A stretch of 64,000 nt of DNA from Pseudomonas mangrovi (GTDB taxonomy: Bacteria; Pseudomonadota; Gammaproteobacteria; Pseudomonadales; Pseudomonadaceae): the NCBI RefSeq assembly GCF_003052585.1, contig NZ_QASN01000020.1, positions 718,501-782,500 on the forward strand, in the 5' to 3' direction. The stretch's first letter is position 1, and every line of letters begins with the position of its first letter. Under the pieces are notes generated by a model. It worked only from the letters and a program-made list of their open reading frames with translations, was not told where the DNA came from and searched no databases. Position numbers and translations under genes: made by a program. Of this stretch, positions 43,341 to 55,173 are shown piece after piece.

Positions 43341-46061
43341 ATGGCCACTATCCATGTAGACGGCAAAGACTACGAAGTCGACGGCGCGGACAACCTGCTG
43401 CAGGCCTGTCTGTCGCTGGGCCTCGACATTCCCTACTTCTGCTGGCACCCGGCGCTCGGCAGCGTCGGCGCCTGCCGCCAGTGCGCGGTCAAGCAGTACA
43501 GCGACGAGAACGACACCCGCGGGCGCCTGGTCATGTCGTGCATGACGCCGGCCACCGACAACAGCTGGATCAGCATCGACGACGAGGAGGCCAAGGCCTT
43601 CCGCGCCAGCGTGGTCGAGTGGCTGATGACCAACCACCCGCACGACTGCCCGGTGTGCGAGGAAGGCGGCCACTGCCACCTGCAGGACATGACCGTGATG
43701 ACCGGTCACAACCAGCGCCGCTATCGTTTCAGCAAGCGCACCCACCAGAACCAGGAACTCGGCCCCTTCATCGCCCACGAGATGAACCGCTGCATCGCCT
43801 GCTACCGCTGCGTGCGCTACTACAAGGACTATGCCGGCGGCACCGACCTGGGCGTGTTCGGCGCGCACGACAACGTCTACTTCGGCCGGGTCGAGGATGG
43901 CGTGCTGGAAAGCGAGTTCGCCGGCAACCTCACCGAGGTCTGTCCCACCGGCGTATTCACCGACAAGACCCATTCCGAGCGCTACACCCGCAAGTGGGAC
44001 ATGCAGTTCGCCCCAAGCATCTGCCATGGCTGCGCCAGCGGCTGCAACATCAGCCCCGGCGAACGCTACGGCGAGATCCGCCGCATCGAGAACCGTTTCA
44101 ACGGCGAGGTGAACCAGTACTTTCTCTGCGATCGCGGCCGCTTCGGCTACGGCCATGTCAACCGCAAGGACCGACCGCGCCAGCCGCTCATGCAGCTGTC
44201 GAAGATGAAGATGGGCGTGGACTCGGCGCTGGATCAGGCCGCCGCCCTGGTGAAGAACCGCACGCTGATCGGCATCGGCTCGCCGCGCGCCAGCCTGGAA
44301 AGCAACCATGCCCTGCGCGAACTGGTCGGCGCCGACAACTTCTACAGCGGCATCGCGGCCGGCGAGTGGCAGAACCTGCAGCTGATCCGCGACCTGTTGC
44401 GTGACGGCCCGCTGCCGACGCCCTCGCTGCGCGAGATCGAAGAGCACGACGCCATCTTCGTGCTCGGCGAAGACCTGACCCAGACCGCCGCGCGCATGGC
44501 CCTGGCCCTGCGCCAGGCGGCGCGCGGCAAGGCCACCGAGATCGCTGCCAGCGCACGCATCCAGGACTGGCACCAGGCCGCGGTGCAGAACGTCGCCCAG
44601 CACGCGCTGCACCCGCTGTTCATCGCCAGCGTCGCCGCCACCCGGCTCGATGATGTGGCCGAGCAGAGCGTACAGGCCGCGCCGCTCGACATCGCTCGTC
44701 TGGGCTTCGCCGTGGCGCATGCCATCGACCCCTCGGCGCCGGCAGTCGAAGGCCTGGAGCAGGATGCCGCCGAGCTGGCGCAGCGCATCGCCGCGGCCCT
44801 GCTCGCCGGCCAGCGTCCGCTGATCGTCTCCGGCGCCTCGCTGGGCAACCGGGCCGTGATCGAGGCCGCCGGCAACATCGCCCAGGCGCTGAAGAACCGT
44901 GAAAAGAATGCTTCGCTGAGCCTGGTGGTCCCCGAAGCCAACAGCCTCGGCATGGCCCTGCTGCTGGCCGGCGAAAGCCGCGACAGTTCGCTGGATGCCG
45001 CCCTGGCGGCACTCGAGAACGGTGCGGCGGATGCCGTGCTGGTGCTGGAGAACGATCTCTACCGGCGTGCCGATCCGGCCCGTGTCGATGCTGCGCTGGC
45101 GGCGGCCCGGGTGGTGATCGTCGCCGATCACCAGCGCAGCGCCACCAGCGAGCGCGCGCATCTGCTGCTGCCGGTGGCCAGCTTCGCCGAGGCCGATGGC
45201 ACCCTGGTCAGCCTGGAGGGCCGCGCCCAGCGCTTCTTCCAGGTCTTCGAGCCCAGCTACTACGACGGCGAGAGCCTGATTCGCGAAGGCTGGCGCTGGC
45301 TGCATGCACTGCACAGCACCCTGCGCGGCCAGCCGCTGGACTGGAGCCAGCTCGACCAGGTCACCGCCGCCTGCGCCGCCAGCCAGCCGCTGCTGGCCGG
45401 CATCGAGGACGCCGCGCCCAAGGCCGGCTTCCGCATCAAGGGCCTCAAGCTGGCCCGCGAGCCGCACCGCTACAGCGGCCGCACCTCGATGCGCGCCAAC
45501 CAGAGCGTGCACGAGCCGCGCCAGCCGCAGGACGTCGACAGTCCCTTCGCCTTCTCCATGGAGGGTTACGCCGGCAGCGCCGAGGATCGCCAGCAGATTC
45601 CCTTCGCCTGGTCGCCGGGCTGGAACTCGCCGCAGGCCTGGAACAAGTTCCAGGACGAGGTCGGCGGCCACCTGCGCGCCGGTGATCCGGGCGTGCGCCT
45701 GCTGCATGGCGGTGCCGGCGGGTCCTGGTTCGCCGTGCCGGCGCCCTTCGCTCCAGCCGCCGGGGAATGGCAACTGGTGCCGCGCCATCACCTGTTCGGC
45801 AGCGAGGAAAACAGTGCCCGCGCCGAACCGATCCAGGCGCGCATGCCGCAACCCTACGCCGCCATCGCCGAGGAAGAAGCCCAGCGCCTGGGCCTTGCCG
45901 AGGGCTCGCAGCTGCGCCTGAGCAGCCAGGGTTGTTTGCTGCAGCTGCCGTTGCTGGTCGATGCCAGCCTGCCGCTGGGCGTGGTCGCTCTGCCGGTCGG
46001 TCTGGCCGGGATTCCCGCCCACCTGTTCGGCGGCGTCGCCGCACTGGAGGCCGTGCAATGA
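43341..46061 (+). CDS. nuoG: NADH-quinone oxidoreductase subunit G
   Basis: A 906-residue iron-sulfur subunit with a molybdopterin-oxidoreductase-like C-terminal half that has lost its cofactor role. N-terminal [2Fe-2S] ligands are in [17 protein letters not shown]. Then come [4Fe-4S] ligands in [14 protein letters not shown] and [13 protein letters not shown] with ECP-type VCPTGVF. The off-path cluster N7 ligands are in [11 protein letters not shown] plus a later cysteine ([11 protein letters not shown]), as in E. coli. Long Ala-rich segments follow (400-700). The stop overlaps the nuoH ATG. Length agrees with E. coli NuoG (about 908). Confidence 0.96.
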   Translation: MATIHVDGKDYEVDGADNLLQACLSLGLDIPYFCWHPALGSVGACRQCAVKQYSDENDTRGRLVMSCMTPATDNSWISIDDEEAKAFRASVVEWLMTNHPHDCPVCEEGGHCHLQDMTVMTGHNQRRYRFSKRTHQNQELGPFIAHEMNRCIACYRCVRYYKDYAGGTDLGVFGAHDNVYFGRVEDGVLESEFAGNLTEVCPTGVFTDKTHSERYTRKWDMQFAPSICHGCASGCNISPGERYGEIRRIENRFNGEVNQYFLCDRGRFGYGHVNRKDRPRQPLMQLSKMKMGVDSALDQAAALVKNRTLIGIGSPRASLESNHALRELVGADNFYSGIAAGEWQNLQLIRDLLRDGPLPTPSLREIEEHDAIFVLGEDLTQTAARMALALRQAARGKATEIAASARIQDWHQAAVQNVAQHALHPLFIASVAATRLDDVAEQSVQAAPLDIARLGFAVAHAIDPSAPAVEGLEQDAAELAQRIAAALLAGQRPLIVSGASLGNRAVIEAAGNIAQALKNREKNASLSLVVPEANSLGMALLLAGESRDSSLDAALAALENGAADAVLVLENDLYRRADPARVDAALAAARVVIVADHQRSATSERAHLLLPVASFAEADGTLVSLEGRAQRFFQVFEPSYYDGESLIREGWRWLHALHSTLRGQPLDWSQLDQVTAACAASQPLLAGIEDAAPKAGFRIKGLKLAREPHRYSGRTSMRANQSVHEPRQPQDVDSPFAFSMEGYAGSAEDRQQIPFAWSPGWNSPQAWNKFQDEVGGHLRAGDPGVRLLHGGAGGSWFAVPAPFAPAAGEWQLVPRHHLFGSEENSARAEPIQARMPQPYAAIAEEEAQRLGLAEGSQLRLSSQGCLLQLPLLVDASLPLGVVALPVGLAGIPAHLFGGVAALEAVQ

Positions 46062-47053
46062 GCTGGTTCGCCGGGGAAAACCTGGAAATCGTCATCGCCG
46101 TGCTCAAGGCGGTGGTGATCCTGCTTGCGGTGGTGATCAGCGGCGCGCTGCTGAGCTTCGTCGAACGTCGCCTGCTGGGCTGGTGGCAGGATCGCTACGG
46201 GCCGAACCGGGTCGGTCCGTTCGGCATGTTCCAGATCGCCGCGGACATGCTGAAGATGTTCTTCAAGGAAGACTGGATTCCGCCCTTCGCCGACCGGCTG
46301 ATCTTCATGCTGGCGCCGGTGGTGGCGATGAGCGCGCTGCTGATCGCCTTCGCCGTGGTGCCGATCACCCCGACCTGGGGCGTGGCGGACCTCGACATCG
46401 GCCTGCTGTTCTTCTTCGGCATGGCCGGGCTTGCGGTCTATGCGGTGCTCTTCGCCGGCTGGGCGAGCAACAACAAGTTCGCCCTGCTCGGCAGCCTGCG
46501 CGCCTCGGCCCAGACGCTGTCCTACGAGGTGTTCATGGGCCTGGCGCTGATGGGCGTGGTGACCCAGGCCGGCAGCTTCAACCTGCGCGACATCGTCGAG
46601 TACCAGCAGCAGAACCTGTGGTTCATCATTCCGCAGTTCCTGGGTTTCTGTACCTTCTTCATCGCCGGCGTGGCGGTCACCCACCGCCATCCGTTCGATC
46701 AGCCGGAGGCCGAGCAGGAGCTCGCCGATGGCTACCACATCGAATACGCCGGCATGAAGTGGGGCATGTTCTTCGTCGGCGAGTACATCGGCATCGTGCT
46801 GATCTCGGCACTGCTGACCACGCTGTTCTTCGGCGGCTGGCATGGCCCCTTCCTGGAAGCGGCGCCCTGGTTGGCATTCATCTGGTTCGCGCTCAAGACC
46901 GGCTTCTTCATCATGCTGTTCATCCTGCTGCGCGCGTCCATCCCACGCCCGCGCTATGACCAGGTGATGTCCTTCAGCTGGAAGTTCTGCCTGCCGCTGA
47001 CCCTGATCAACCTGCTGGTGACCGGCGCACTCGTGCTGGCCGCGGCCCAGTAA
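46058..47053 (+). CDS. nuoH: NADH-quinone oxidoreductase subunit H
   Basis: A 331-residue membrane subunit with about eight helices at the junction of the two arms, forming part of the quinone chamber and the first proton path. Conserved loops are [31 protein letters not shown] and the glutamate-rich [22 protein letters not shown] (quoted in part). The start at 46058 overlaps the nuoG stop by four bases and matches the family N terminus. Ten bases separate it from nuoI. Confidence 0.97.
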   Translation: MSWFAGENLEIVIAVLKAVVILLAVVISGALLSFVERRLLGWWQDRYGPNRVGPFGMFQIAADMLKMFFKEDWIPPFADRLIFMLAPVVAMSALLIAFAVVPITPTWGVADLDIGLLFFFGMAGLAVYAVLFAGWASNNKFALLGSLRASAQTLSYEVFMGLALMGVVTQAGSFNLRDIVEYQQQNLWFIIPQFLGFCTFFIAGVAVTHRHPFDQPEAEQELADGYHIEYAGMKWGMFFVGEYIGIVLISALLTTLFFGGWHGPFLEAAPWLAFIWFALKTGFFIMLFILLRASIPRPRYDQVMSFSWKFCLPLTLINLLVTGALVLAAAQ

Positions 47054-47063
47054 GGAGAAACTG

Positions 47064-47612
<549 letters not shown>

Positions 47613-47658
47613 TCACACTGACTGCCTGTCCCCTTCCGTCCGTTTCGAGGTTTCACTG

Positions 47659-48165
47659 ATGGAATTCGCCTTCTATCTGGCCGCCGGTGTCGCCGTGGCC
47701 GCCACCTTCCGGGTGATCACCCATACCAACCCGGTGCACGCCCTGCTCTATCTGATCGTGTCGTTGCTGGCCGTGTCGATGTGCTTCTTCGCCCTCGGCG
47801 CGCCCTTCGCCGGGGTGCTGGAGATCATCGTCTACGCCGGCGCCATCATGGTGCTGTTCGTCTTCGTGGTGATGATGCTCAACCTCGGCCCGAGCGTGGC
47901 CGAGCAGGAACGCAAATGGCTCGCACCGAGGCAGTGGATCGGCCCGTCGCTGCTCTGCGCCCTGCTGCTGGCCGAGCTGCTCTACCTGCTGCTGGCCCAG
48001 CCCAGTGGCGCCATCCTCGGCAGCGACACCGTGAGCGCCAAGGAGGTCGGCATCAGCCTGTTCGGTCCTTACGTGCTCGCCGTCGAACTGGCCGCGATGC
48101 TGCTGCTCGCCGCGCTGGTGGCAGCCTTCCATCTCGGTCGCCCGGAAGCCAAGGAGGTCATGTGA
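47659..48165 (+). CDS. nuoJ: NADH-quinone oxidoreductase subunit J
   Basis: A 168-residue membrane subunit with five helices. Helix 3 ([20 protein letters not shown], with conserved [15 protein letters not shown]) is the pi-bulge helix that changes conformation during coupling. The N terminus [17 protein letters not shown] and the [13 protein letters not shown] segment (here [14 protein letters not shown]) are standard. Stop and nuoK start share one base (TGATG). It lies between NuoH and NuoK in the complex. Confidence 0.95.
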   Translation: MEFAFYLAAGVAVAATFRVITHTNPVHALLYLIVSLLAVSMCFFALGAPFAGVLEIIVYAGAIMVLFVFVVMMLNLGPSVAEQERKWLAPRQWIGPSLLCALLLAELLYLLLAQPSGAILGSDTVSAKEVGISLFGPYVLAVELAAMLLLAALVAAFHLGRPEAKEVM

Positions 48166-48473
48166 TGAGCCCGGTCCCCATGGAGCACGGCCTGGCCCTG
48201 GCCGGCATGCTGTTCAGCCTCGGCCTGCTCGGGCTGATGGTACGACGCAACATCCTCTTCGTGCTGATGAGCCTGGAAATCATGATGAACGCCTGCGCGC
48301 TGGCCTTCATCGTTGCCGGCAGCCGCTGGGCCCAGCCCGACGGTCAGGTGATGTTCATCCTGGTGATCACCCTGGCGGCGGCCGAGGCCTCCATCGGCCT
48401 GGCGATCCTGCTGCAGCTGTATCGCCGCTTCCACACCCTGGACATTGACGCAGCCAGCGAGATGCGCGGATGA
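48165..48473 (+). CDS. nuoK: NADH-quinone oxidoreductase subunit K
   Basis: A 102-residue, three-helix membrane subunit related to MnhC/MrpC antiporter proteins. Conserved glutamates are seen in [16 protein letters not shown] (helix 2) and in [17 protein letters not shown] (helix 3), which form part of the central proton axis. The start at 48165 overlaps nuoJ by one base; the end overlaps nuoL by four bases. Length is typical (100-102). Confidence 0.96.
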   Translation: MSPVPMEHGLALAGMLFSLGLLGLMVRRNILFVLMSLEIMMNACALAFIVAGSRWAQPDGQVMFILVITLAAAEASIGLAILLQLYRRFHTLDIDAASEMRG

Positions 48474-50323
48474 ACCTTCTCTATCTCACCCTGGTGTTTC
48501 CGCTGATCGGCTTCGTGTTGCTGTCGTTCAGCCGCGGACGCTTCTCGGAAAACCTCTCTGCATTGATCGGCGTCGGCTCGGTCGGCCTGTCGGCGCTGCT
48601 CAGTGCCTGGATCATCTGGCAGTTCAACGCTGCGCCGCCGCTGGACGGCGCCTACAACCAGCTGCTCTGGCAGTGGATGGACGTCGACGGCTTCGCGCCG
48701 CGTTTCGCCCTGTATCTGGATGGACTGTCGCTGACCATGCTTGGCGTGGTCACCGGCGTGGGTTTTCTGATCCACCTGTTCGCCAGCTGGTACATGCGTG
48801 GCGAGGCCGGCTACTCGCGCTTCTTCGCCTACACCAACCTGTTCATCGCCAGCATGCTGCTGCTGATTCTGGGCGACAACCTGCTGCTGCTGTACTTCGG
48901 CTGGGAAGGCGTGGGCCTGTGCTCGTACCTGCTGATCGGCTTCTATTACAGCGAGCGCAAGAATGGCAACGCGGCGCTCAAGGCCTTCATCGTCACCCGC
49001 GTCGGCGACGTGTTCATGGCCATCGGCCTGTTCCTGCTGTTCATCAACCTCGGCACCCTGGACATCCAGCAACTGCTCGAGATCGCCCCACACCGCTACG
49101 TCGAGGGTGACGCCTGGTTGTGGCTGGCGACCCTGATGCTGCTCGGCGGCGCCGTCGGCAAGTCGGCCCAGCTGCCGCTGCAGACCTGGCTGGCCGACGC
49201 CATGGCCGGCCCGACCCCGGTGTCGGCGCTGATCCACGCGGCGACCATGGTCACCGCCGGCGTCTACCTGATCGCGCGCACCCACGGTCTGTTCCTGCTC
49301 ACCCCCGAGGTGCTCGAGCTGGTCGGCATCGTTGGTGGCGTGACCCTGGTGCTGGCCGGCTTCGCCGCCCTGGTGCAGACCGACATCAAGCGCATCCTCG
49401 CCTACTCGACCATGAGCCAGATCGGCTACATGTTCCTCGCCCTCGGCGTCGGCGCCTGGGACGCGGCGATCTTCCACCTGATGACCCACGCCTTCTTCAA
49501 GGCGCTGCTGTTCCTCGCCTCCGGTAGCGTGATTCACGCCTGCCACCACGAGCAGAACATCTTCCGCATGGGCGGGCTGTGGAAGAAACTGCCGCTGGCC
49601 TACGCCAGCTTCATCGTCGGTGGCGCGGCGCTGGCGGCGTTGCCGCTGATCACCGCGGGCTTCTACTCCAAGGACGAGATCCTCTGGGAAGCCTTTGCCA
49701 GCGGGCACTCCGGGCTGCTCTACGCAGGCCTTGCCGGCGCCTTCCTGACCTCGCTGTATACCTTCCGGCTGATCTTCATCGCCTTCCATGGCGAGCAGAA
49801 GACCGAAGCGCATGCCGGCCATGGCCTTGCCCACAACCTGCCGCTGGCCACACTGATCGTGCTCTCGACCTTTGTCGGCGCGCTGATCACGCCGCCGCTG
49901 GCCGGGGTCCTGCCGCAAAGCGCGGGCCACGCCGGTGGCGAGGGCAAGCTGGCGCTGGAAGTCATTTCCGGCAGCGTGGCGGTCGCCGGGATCATTCTCG
50001 CGGCACTCTTGTTCCTGGGCCGACGCCGTCTGGTGCAGGCATTGGCAGCCAGCACACCGGGTCGTCTGCTGAGTGCCTGGTGGTTCGCCGCCTGGGGCTT
50101 CGACTGGCTCTATGACTGGCTGTTCGTCAAACCCTACCTGCTGCTCTGCCGCCTGCTCGCACGCGACCCCATGGACCGCAGCATTGCCCTGCTGCCACGC
50201 CTGGCGGTGGTCAGCCACCAGTTGCTCAGCCGCAGTCAGAACGGCCAGCTGCGCTGGTATGCCGGCGCCGTCGCCTGCGGCGCGGTGGCGATCCTCGGTC
50301 TGATCCTGCTGAGTGCCTTCTGA
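48470..50323 (+). CDS. nuoL: NADH-quinone oxidoreductase subunit L
   Basis: A 617-residue antiporter-like subunit at the far end of the membrane arm, with about 16 helices and the long lateral helix toward the C terminus. Key segments are [17 protein letters not shown] with the conserved glutamate, [31 protein letters not shown] (cited in part; the lysine and histidines form the channel), and [18 protein letters not shown] Gly/Ala-rich lateral region begins near residue 460. Pumps protons with NuoM and NuoN. Confidence 0.97.
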   Translation: MNLLYLTLVFPLIGFVLLSFSRGRFSENLSALIGVGSVGLSALLSAWIIWQFNAAPPLDGAYNQLLWQWMDVDGFAPRFALYLDGLSLTMLGVVTGVGFLIHLFASWYMRGEAGYSRFFAYTNLFIASMLLLILGDNLLLLYFGWEGVGLCSYLLIGFYYSERKNGNAALKAFIVTRVGDVFMAIGLFLLFINLGTLDIQQLLEIAPHRYVEGDAWLWLATLMLLGGAVGKSAQLPLQTWLADAMAGPTPVSALIHAATMVTAGVYLIARTHGLFLLTPEVLELVGIVGGVTLVLAGFAALVQTDIKRILAYSTMSQIGYMFLALGVGAWDAAIFHLMTHAFFKALLFLASGSVIHACHHEQNIFRMGGLWKKLPLAYASFIVGGAALAALPLITAGFYSKDEILWEAFASGHSGLLYAGLAGAFLTSLYTFRLIFIAFHGEQKTEAHAGHGLAHNLPLATLIVLSTFVGALITPPLAGVLPQSAGHAGGEGKLALEVISGSVAVAGIILAALLFLGRRRLVQALAASTPGRLLSAWWFAAWGFDWLYDWLFVKPYLLLCRLLARDPMDRSIALLPRLAVVSHQLLSRSQNGQLRWYAGAVACGAVAILGLILLSAF

Positions 50324-50362
50324 TGACGCATCTGCCTACTTGCACAAGGACCTGAAGCCGAC

Positions 50363-51892
50363 ATGATTCTGCCCTGGCTTATCCTGATTCCCTTCATCGG
50401 CGGCCTGCTCTGCTGGCTGACCGAACGCGTCGCGCCGACCCTGCCACGCTGGATCGCGCTGTTCAGCATGGCGCTGGTACTCGGCCTCGGCCTCTGGCTG
50501 TGGAGCGTCGGCGACTACAGTCTGGCGCCCCACCCGGCCGATGCCGCGAACTGGACGGTCGAGTTCAAGCACGTCTGGATCGCACGCTTCGGCATCAACT
50601 TCCATCTGGCACTGGATGGCCTGTCTCTGCTGATGATCCTGCTCACCGGCCTGCTCGGCGTGCTCTCGGTGCTCTGTTCCTGGAGCGAGATCCAGAAGCG
50701 TGTCGGCTTCTTCCACCTCAACCTGATGTGGATTCTCGGCGGCGTGGTCGGCGTGTTCCTCGCCCTGGATCTGTTCCTGTTCTTCTTCTTCTGGGAAATG
50801 ATGCTGGTGCCGATGTACTTCCTCATCGCGCTCTGGGGCCACAGCGGCGACGGCAAGAAGACCCGCATCACCGCCGCTACCAAGTTCTTCATCTACACCC
50901 AGGCCAGCGGCCTGATCATGCTGGTGGCGATTCTGGGCCTGGTGTTCTTTCACCAGAGCGTCACCGGCGAGTTCACCTTCGACTACGCGCGCCTGCTAGG
51001 CACCCCGCTGCCGCCGACGGTCGAATACGTGCTGATGCTGGGTTTCTTCATCGCCTTTGCGGTCAAGCTGCCGGTGGTGCCGGTGCATTCCTGGCTGCCC
51101 GACGCCCACGCCCAGGCGCCTACCGCAGGCTCGGTCGACCTCGCCGGCATCCTGCTCAAGACCGCGGCCTACGGCCTGCTGCGCTTTGCCCTGCCGCTGT
51201 TCCCGAACGCCTCGGCGGAATTCGCGCCGATTGCCATGGCACTGGGCCTGGTCGGCATCTTCTATGGCGCCTTGCTGTCCTTCGCGCAGACCGACATCAA
51301 GCGCCTGGTGGCCTATTCCAGCGTCTCGCACATGGGTTTCATCCTGATCGCCATCTACTCCGGCAGCCAGCAAGCGCTGCAGGGCGCCGTGGTGCAGATG
51401 GTCGCGCACGGCCTGTCGGCCGCAGCGCTGTTCATCCTCTGCGGCCAGCTCTATGAGCGCCTGCACACCCGCGACATGCGCCAGATGGGCGGACTCTGGG
51501 CGCGCCTGCCGTGGCTGCCGGCGCTGAGCCTGTTCTTCGCCGCCGCCTCGCTGGGCCTGCCCGGTACCGGCAACTTCATCGGCGAATTCCTGATCCTGCT
51601 GGGTACCTTCGCCGACTGGCCGTGGATCTCGGCGGCCGCCACCTTCGGCCTGGTGTTCGCCTCGGTGTACTCGCTGATCATGATCCACCGTGCCTACTTC
51701 GGCCCCGCCACCAGCGAACAGGCCCTGCGCGGCCTGAACGGGCGCGAGCTGAGCATGGTGCTGGGCCTGGCGGCGCTGCTGATCGGCCTGGGCCTGTTCC
51801 CGCAGGTGGTTCTCGATACTTCCTGGAGCAGCATGCAGGGCGTCCAGCAATGGCTGGGCACCGCCTTCTCCCAACTCGCCCCGACTCGGTAG
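50363..51892 (+). CDS. nuoM: NADH-quinone oxidoreductase subunit M
   Basis: A 509-residue antiporter-like subunit with about 14 helices. FFWEMMLVPMYFLIALWG contains the conserved glutamate (Glu about 144), and AVKLPVVPVHSWLPDAHAQAP carries the channel lysine and histidine; both are quoted to name the sites. DIKRLVAYSSVSHMGFI is the second broken-helix region. It follows nuoL after 39 bases and is followed by nuoN after seven. The length is the standard one for the family. Confidence 0.97.
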   Translation: MILPWLILIPFIGGLLCWLTERVAPTLPRWIALFSMALVLGLGLWLWSVGDYSLAPHPADAANWTVEFKHVWIARFGINFHLALDGLSLLMILLTGLLGVLSVLCSWSEIQKRVGFFHLNLMWILGGVVGVFLALDLFLFFFFWEMMLVPMYFLIALWGHSGDGKKTRITAATKFFIYTQASGLIMLVAILGLVFFHQSVTGEFTFDYARLLGTPLPPTVEYVLMLGFFIAFAVKLPVVPVHSWLPDAHAQAPTAGSVDLAGILLKTAAYGLLRFALPLFPNASAEFAPIAMALGLVGIFYGALLSFAQTDIKRLVAYSSVSHMGFILIAIYSGSQQALQGAVVQMVAHGLSAAALFILCGQLYERLHTRDMRQMGGLWARLPWLPALSLFFAAASLGLPGTGNFIGEFLILLGTFADWPWISAAATFGLVFASVYSLIMIHRAYFGPATSEQALRGLNGRELSMVLGLAALLIGLGLFPQVVLDTSWSSMQGVQQWLGTAFSQLAPTR

Positions 51893-51899
51893 TGGTGAC

Positions 51900-53357
51900 A
51901 TGCAACTGACGACCCAACATCTCATCGCCCTGCTGCCCCTGCTGATCCTCAGCGCTACCGTGCTGCTGGTCATGCTGGCGATCGCCTGGCGCCGCCACCA
52001 TGCACTCACCTACCTGCTGTCACTGGCAGGTCTTGGCGCGGCCCTGGTATCGGTAGTCGCCGTTGCCGGCGGCGACGCGCAGCAGGTCACTTCCCTGCTC
52101 AAGGTCGATCGCTTTGCCTACTTCTACATGGCGCTGCTGCTGATCGCGACCATCGCCTGCGTGACGCTGGCGCACGCCTATCTGGGCGAACGCGAGGGCC
52201 AGGGTTTCCCCGGCAACCGCGAGGAGCTGTACCTGCTGATGCTGCTGGCGACCCTGGGCGGCATGGTGCTGGTTTGCGCGGAACATCTGGCGGCGCTGTT
52301 CATCGGCCTGGAGCTGCTCTCGGTGCCGGTCTACGGCCTGGTGGCCTACGCCTTCTTCAACAAGCGCTCGCTGGAGGCCGGCATCAAGTACATGGTGCTC
52401 TCGGCGGCCGGCAGTGCCTTCCTGCTGTTCGGCATGGCGCTGCTGTATGCCGAGGCCGGCAGCCTGGCCTTCGCCAGCATCGGCATCGCTCTGGAAAATG
52501 GTCTGAGCAGCCCGCTGGCGCAGATGGGTACCGGGATGATGCTGGTGGGTCTGGCATTCAAGCTGTCGCTGGTGCCCTTCCACCTGTGGACCCCGGATGT
52601 CTACGAGGGCGCGCCAGCGCCAGTGGCGGCCTTTCTCGCCACCGCGGCGAAGATTGCCGTGTTCGCCGTGCTGCTGCGTCTGTATCAGCTGTCACCGGCC
52701 ACCGCCGGCGGCTGGCTGGCGGGCGTGCTCAGTGCCATCGCGGTAGCCTCGATCCTGCTGGGCAACCTGCTGGCACTGCTGCAGAACAACCTCAAGCGTC
52801 TGCTCGGTTATTCCTCCATCGCCCATTTCGGCTACCTGCTGATCGCGCTCATTGCCAGCAAAGGCCTCGCGGAGGAAGCCGTTGGCGTCTATCTGGTGAC
52901 CTACGTGCTGACCAGTCTGGGCGCGTTCGGGGTGATCACGCTGATGTCGACGCCCTACAACGGCCGCGACGCCGACGCGCTCTACGAGTACCGCGGCCTG
53001 TTCTGGCGGCGCCCCTACCTGACCGCGGTACTGGCACTGATGATGCTGTCGCTGGCCGGCATTCCGCTCACCGCAGGCTTCATCGGCAAGTTCTACATCA
53101 TCACCGTGGGCGTGCAGGCTGAACTCTGGTGGCTGCTGGGTACCCTGGTGCTGGGCAGCGCGATCGGCGTTTTCTACTACCTGCGGGTAATGGTCACGCT
53201 GTTCCTGGTCGAACCCAAGCTGCACCACCACGACGCCCCCTTCAACTGGGGGCAGCGTGCTGGCGGCGTGATGCTGATGATGGTCGCCTTCTTCGCCTTC
53301 TTCTTCGGCGTTTACCCGCAGCCGCTGCTGTCGCTGGTGCAGCAGGCGGCACTCTGA
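51900..53357 (+). CDS. nuoN: NADH-quinone oxidoreductase subunit N
   Basis: A 485-residue antiporter-like subunit, 14 helices, last gene of the operon. Channel residues lie in FIGLELLSVPVYGLVAY (glutamate) and AFKLSLVPFHLWTPDVYEGAP (lysine, histidine). NNLKRLLGYSSIAHFGYLL is the matching second element. The stop at 53357 is directly followed by the stop of the opposing permease gene at 53358, with no hairpin between, so transcripts from both sides must overlap. Confidence 0.97.
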   Translation: MQLTTQHLIALLPLLILSATVLLVMLAIAWRRHHALTYLLSLAGLGAALVSVVAVAGGDAQQVTSLLKVDRFAYFYMALLLIATIACVTLAHAYLGEREGQGFPGNREELYLLMLLATLGGMVLVCAEHLAALFIGLELLSVPVYGLVAYAFFNKRSLEAGIKYMVLSAAGSAFLLFGMALLYAEAGSLAFASIGIALENGLSSPLAQMGTGMMLVGLAFKLSLVPFHLWTPDVYEGAPAPVAAFLATAAKIAVFAVLLRLYQLSPATAGGWLAGVLSAIAVASILLGNLLALLQNNLKRLLGYSSIAHFGYLLIALIASKGLAEEAVGVYLVTYVLTSLGAFGVITLMSTPYNGRDADALYEYRGLFWRRPYLTAVLALMMLSLAGIPLTAGFIGKFYIITVGVQAELWWLLGTLVLGSAIGVFYYLRVMVTLFLVEPKLHHHDAPFNWGQRAGGVMLMMVAFFAFFFGVYPQPLLSLVQQAAL

Positions 53358-54443
53358 TCATTCACGCCGGCCGTCCGTAGCGGTCTGCCCCTGGGTGGCG
53401 GGTCGCTGGGTCTGGTCGGCAAAGATGCTCCAGATCGAGACGAACAGCGCGGCGATCAGCGGGCCGATGACGAAGCCGTTGAGGCCGAACAGCGACAGGC
53501 CGCCGAGCGTGGAGATGAGGATCAGATAATCCGGCATGCGGGTGTCCTTGCCGACCAGGATCGGACGCAGGATGTTGTCGACCAGGCCGATCACCAGCAC
53601 GCCGAAGGCGGTCAGCATCACTGCCTTCAAAGGCTCGCCAGACATCAGGAAGTACAGCGCCACGGGTCCCCAGACCAGCCCGGCGCCCACCGCGGGCAGC
53701 AGTGACAGAAATACCATCAGCACACCCCAGAGCAGCGCACCGGGGATTCCCAGCACCGCGAAGATCGCCCCGCCGAGCAAGCCCTGGATCAGCGCCACCA
53801 CCAGATTGCCCTTTACCGTGGCCCGCACCACCTGGGTGAACTTGTCCAGCAGTCGGCTCTTGTGCGGCGCGCTCAGCGGTATCGCACGACGGGTCTTCTC
53901 CAGCAACTGCGGACCGTCGCGCAGCAGAAAGAACAGCAGATAAAGCATCACGAAGAAGGCGACGAAGAAGCCGAAGGTGTCCTGGCCGATGCTCAGTGCC
54001 TTGCCCGCCATCAGTTCACTGCCCTGTTTGGCGGCGTTGACCAGTTGTTCGCGAATGCTCGCCCAGTCGCCAAAGCCGAAGCCGTCCAGCGCGCTGCGCA
54101 GGCGCTCCGGAAGCGCCGCGTTGAACTGATCGAGCATCGCATTCAGGTCTAGCTCACCGGACTCGATGCGCTTGTACAGCGCGGTGCCCTGACGAATCAG
54201 CAACGCGAAGGTAAGGCCCACCGGCAAAACCACCAGCAGCAGGCAGCTGAGCGTGGAAAGCAAGGCACTCAGGTTGCGCCGTTCGCCGCACAGCCGCAGC
54301 AGGCGACGCTGCACCGGCATGAACAGGATCGCCAGCACCACTGCCCAGAACACCGCGCCGTAGAACGGCAGCAGAATCCAGCCAAATGCCAGTGACACCA
54401 GTACCAGCAGAAGTACGAAGAAGCGATATTCGAAGGTCCGCAA
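53358..54443 (-). CDS. AI-2E family (PerM-like) membrane transporter
   Basis: A 361-residue inner-membrane protein with about eight hydrophobic helices in the AI-2E/PerM pattern: an N-terminal pair, a long periplasmic or cytoplasmic segment (residues 90-155) and a C-terminal cluster with GIPGALLWGVLMVFLSLLPAVGAGLVW and VDNILRPILVGKDTRMPDYLILIS (cited in part). These proteins export diverse small solutes, and the autoinducer link is only a name. Translation starts at TTG 54443 with GGGGTGAG five bases before; no ATG precedes the first helix. It converges on nuoN with zero spacing. Confidence 0.87.
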   Translation of the reverse strand: MRTFEYRFFVLLLVLVSLAFGWILLPFYGAVFWAVVLAILFMPVQRRLLRLCGERRNLSALLSTLSCLLLVVLPVGLTFALLIRQGTALYKRIESGELDLNAMLDQFNAALPERLRSALDGFGFGDWASIREQLVNAAKQGSELMAGKALSIGQDTFGFFVAFFVMLYLLFFLLRDGPQLLEKTRRAIPLSAPHKSRLLDKFTQVVRATVKGNLVVALIQGLLGGAIFAVLGIPGALLWGVLMVFLSLLPAVGAGLVWGPVALYFLMSGEPLKAVMLTAFGVLVIGLVDNILRPILVGKDTRMPDYLILISTLGGLSLFGLNGFVIGPLIAALFVSIWSIFADQTQRPATQGQTATDGRRE

Positions 54444-54588
54444 AGCCGCTCACCCCTTTTGACTTGCCCGACGACCTCCGGATGGGGCCATCCCTGCTTA
54501 GTCCGCGGGCGCTCAGGCAAGTGCCGCAGCTTGTTGGGCGCAGCGTCGGCAGTTAGGCTGGCTGCCTTCTCTCGAAAGGAAAATGCAG

Positions 54589-55173
54589 ATGTCCACCATT
54601 GCTCTGCTGGCAGGTTCCAGTCGTCCCGATAGCCAGTCCGGCAAGGTTGCCCGCTATCTGTCGCGGCGACTTGTAGCACTGCAGCCTTCGCTGCAGGTCG
54701 AGCTGATCGATCTTGCCCTGGAGCCGCTGCCGCTATGGCCGGCCGCGCCTGCCGAGCATTGGCCAGATCACGCCGAAATCCTGCGCCGGGCCGATGCCCT
54801 GGTACTGGTTTCCCCTGAGTGGAATGGCATGGCCTGCCCTGCAGTGAAGAACTTCTTTCTCTACGCCGGCCGCGACGAGCTGGCACACAAACCCTGTCTG
54901 CTGGTTGGTGTTTCCTCGGGGATCGGCGGTGCCTACCCGATCAGCGAGCTGCGCGCCTCCGGTTACAAGAACTGTCGCCTCTGCCACATCCCCGAACATC
55001 TGATCATCCGCCAGGTGGAAAAAGTGATGAACGAAGGCGATGCGGCCGATGCCGAGGATGCGCGCATCCGCAGGCGCAGTGACTACGCATTGCAGGTCCT
55101 GTTGCAGTACACCGAGGCGCTCGCACCGATACGCGGGCGAATCGAGATGGCGGAGTTTCCCACCGGCATGTAG
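54589..55173 (+). CDS. NADPH-dependent FMN reductase (chromate/quinone-reductase-like)
   Basis: A 194-residue flavodoxin-fold oxidoreductase. The FMN phosphate loop is LLAGSSRPDSQSGKVARYL (residues 6-24). The isoalloxazine region is VLVSPEWNGMACPAVKNFF, where the usual P-E-Y-N motif reads PEWN, and GVSSGIGGAYPISELR follows. It reduces free flavins, quinones or metals with NADPH; the specific substrate is open. The ATG at 54589 is favoured over 54583 by spacing from AAGGA. Convergent with the sensor kinase gene, with no bases between the two stops. Confidence 0.85.
   Translation: MSTIALLAGSSRPDSQSGKVARYLSRRLVALQPSLQVELIDLALEPLPLWPAAPAEHWPDHAEILRRADALVLVSPEWNGMACPAVKNFFLYAGRDELAHKPCLLVGVSSGIGGAYPISELRASGYKNCRLCHIPEHLIIRQVEKVMNEGDAADAEDARIRRRSDYALQVLLQYTEALAPIRGRIEMAEFPTGM

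Noticed and set aside
42906..46058. A 1050-codon minus-strand open frame opposite nuoF and nuoG
   Set aside because: The composition is typical of a shadow frame, and the plus-strand genes carry complete iron-sulfur motifs.
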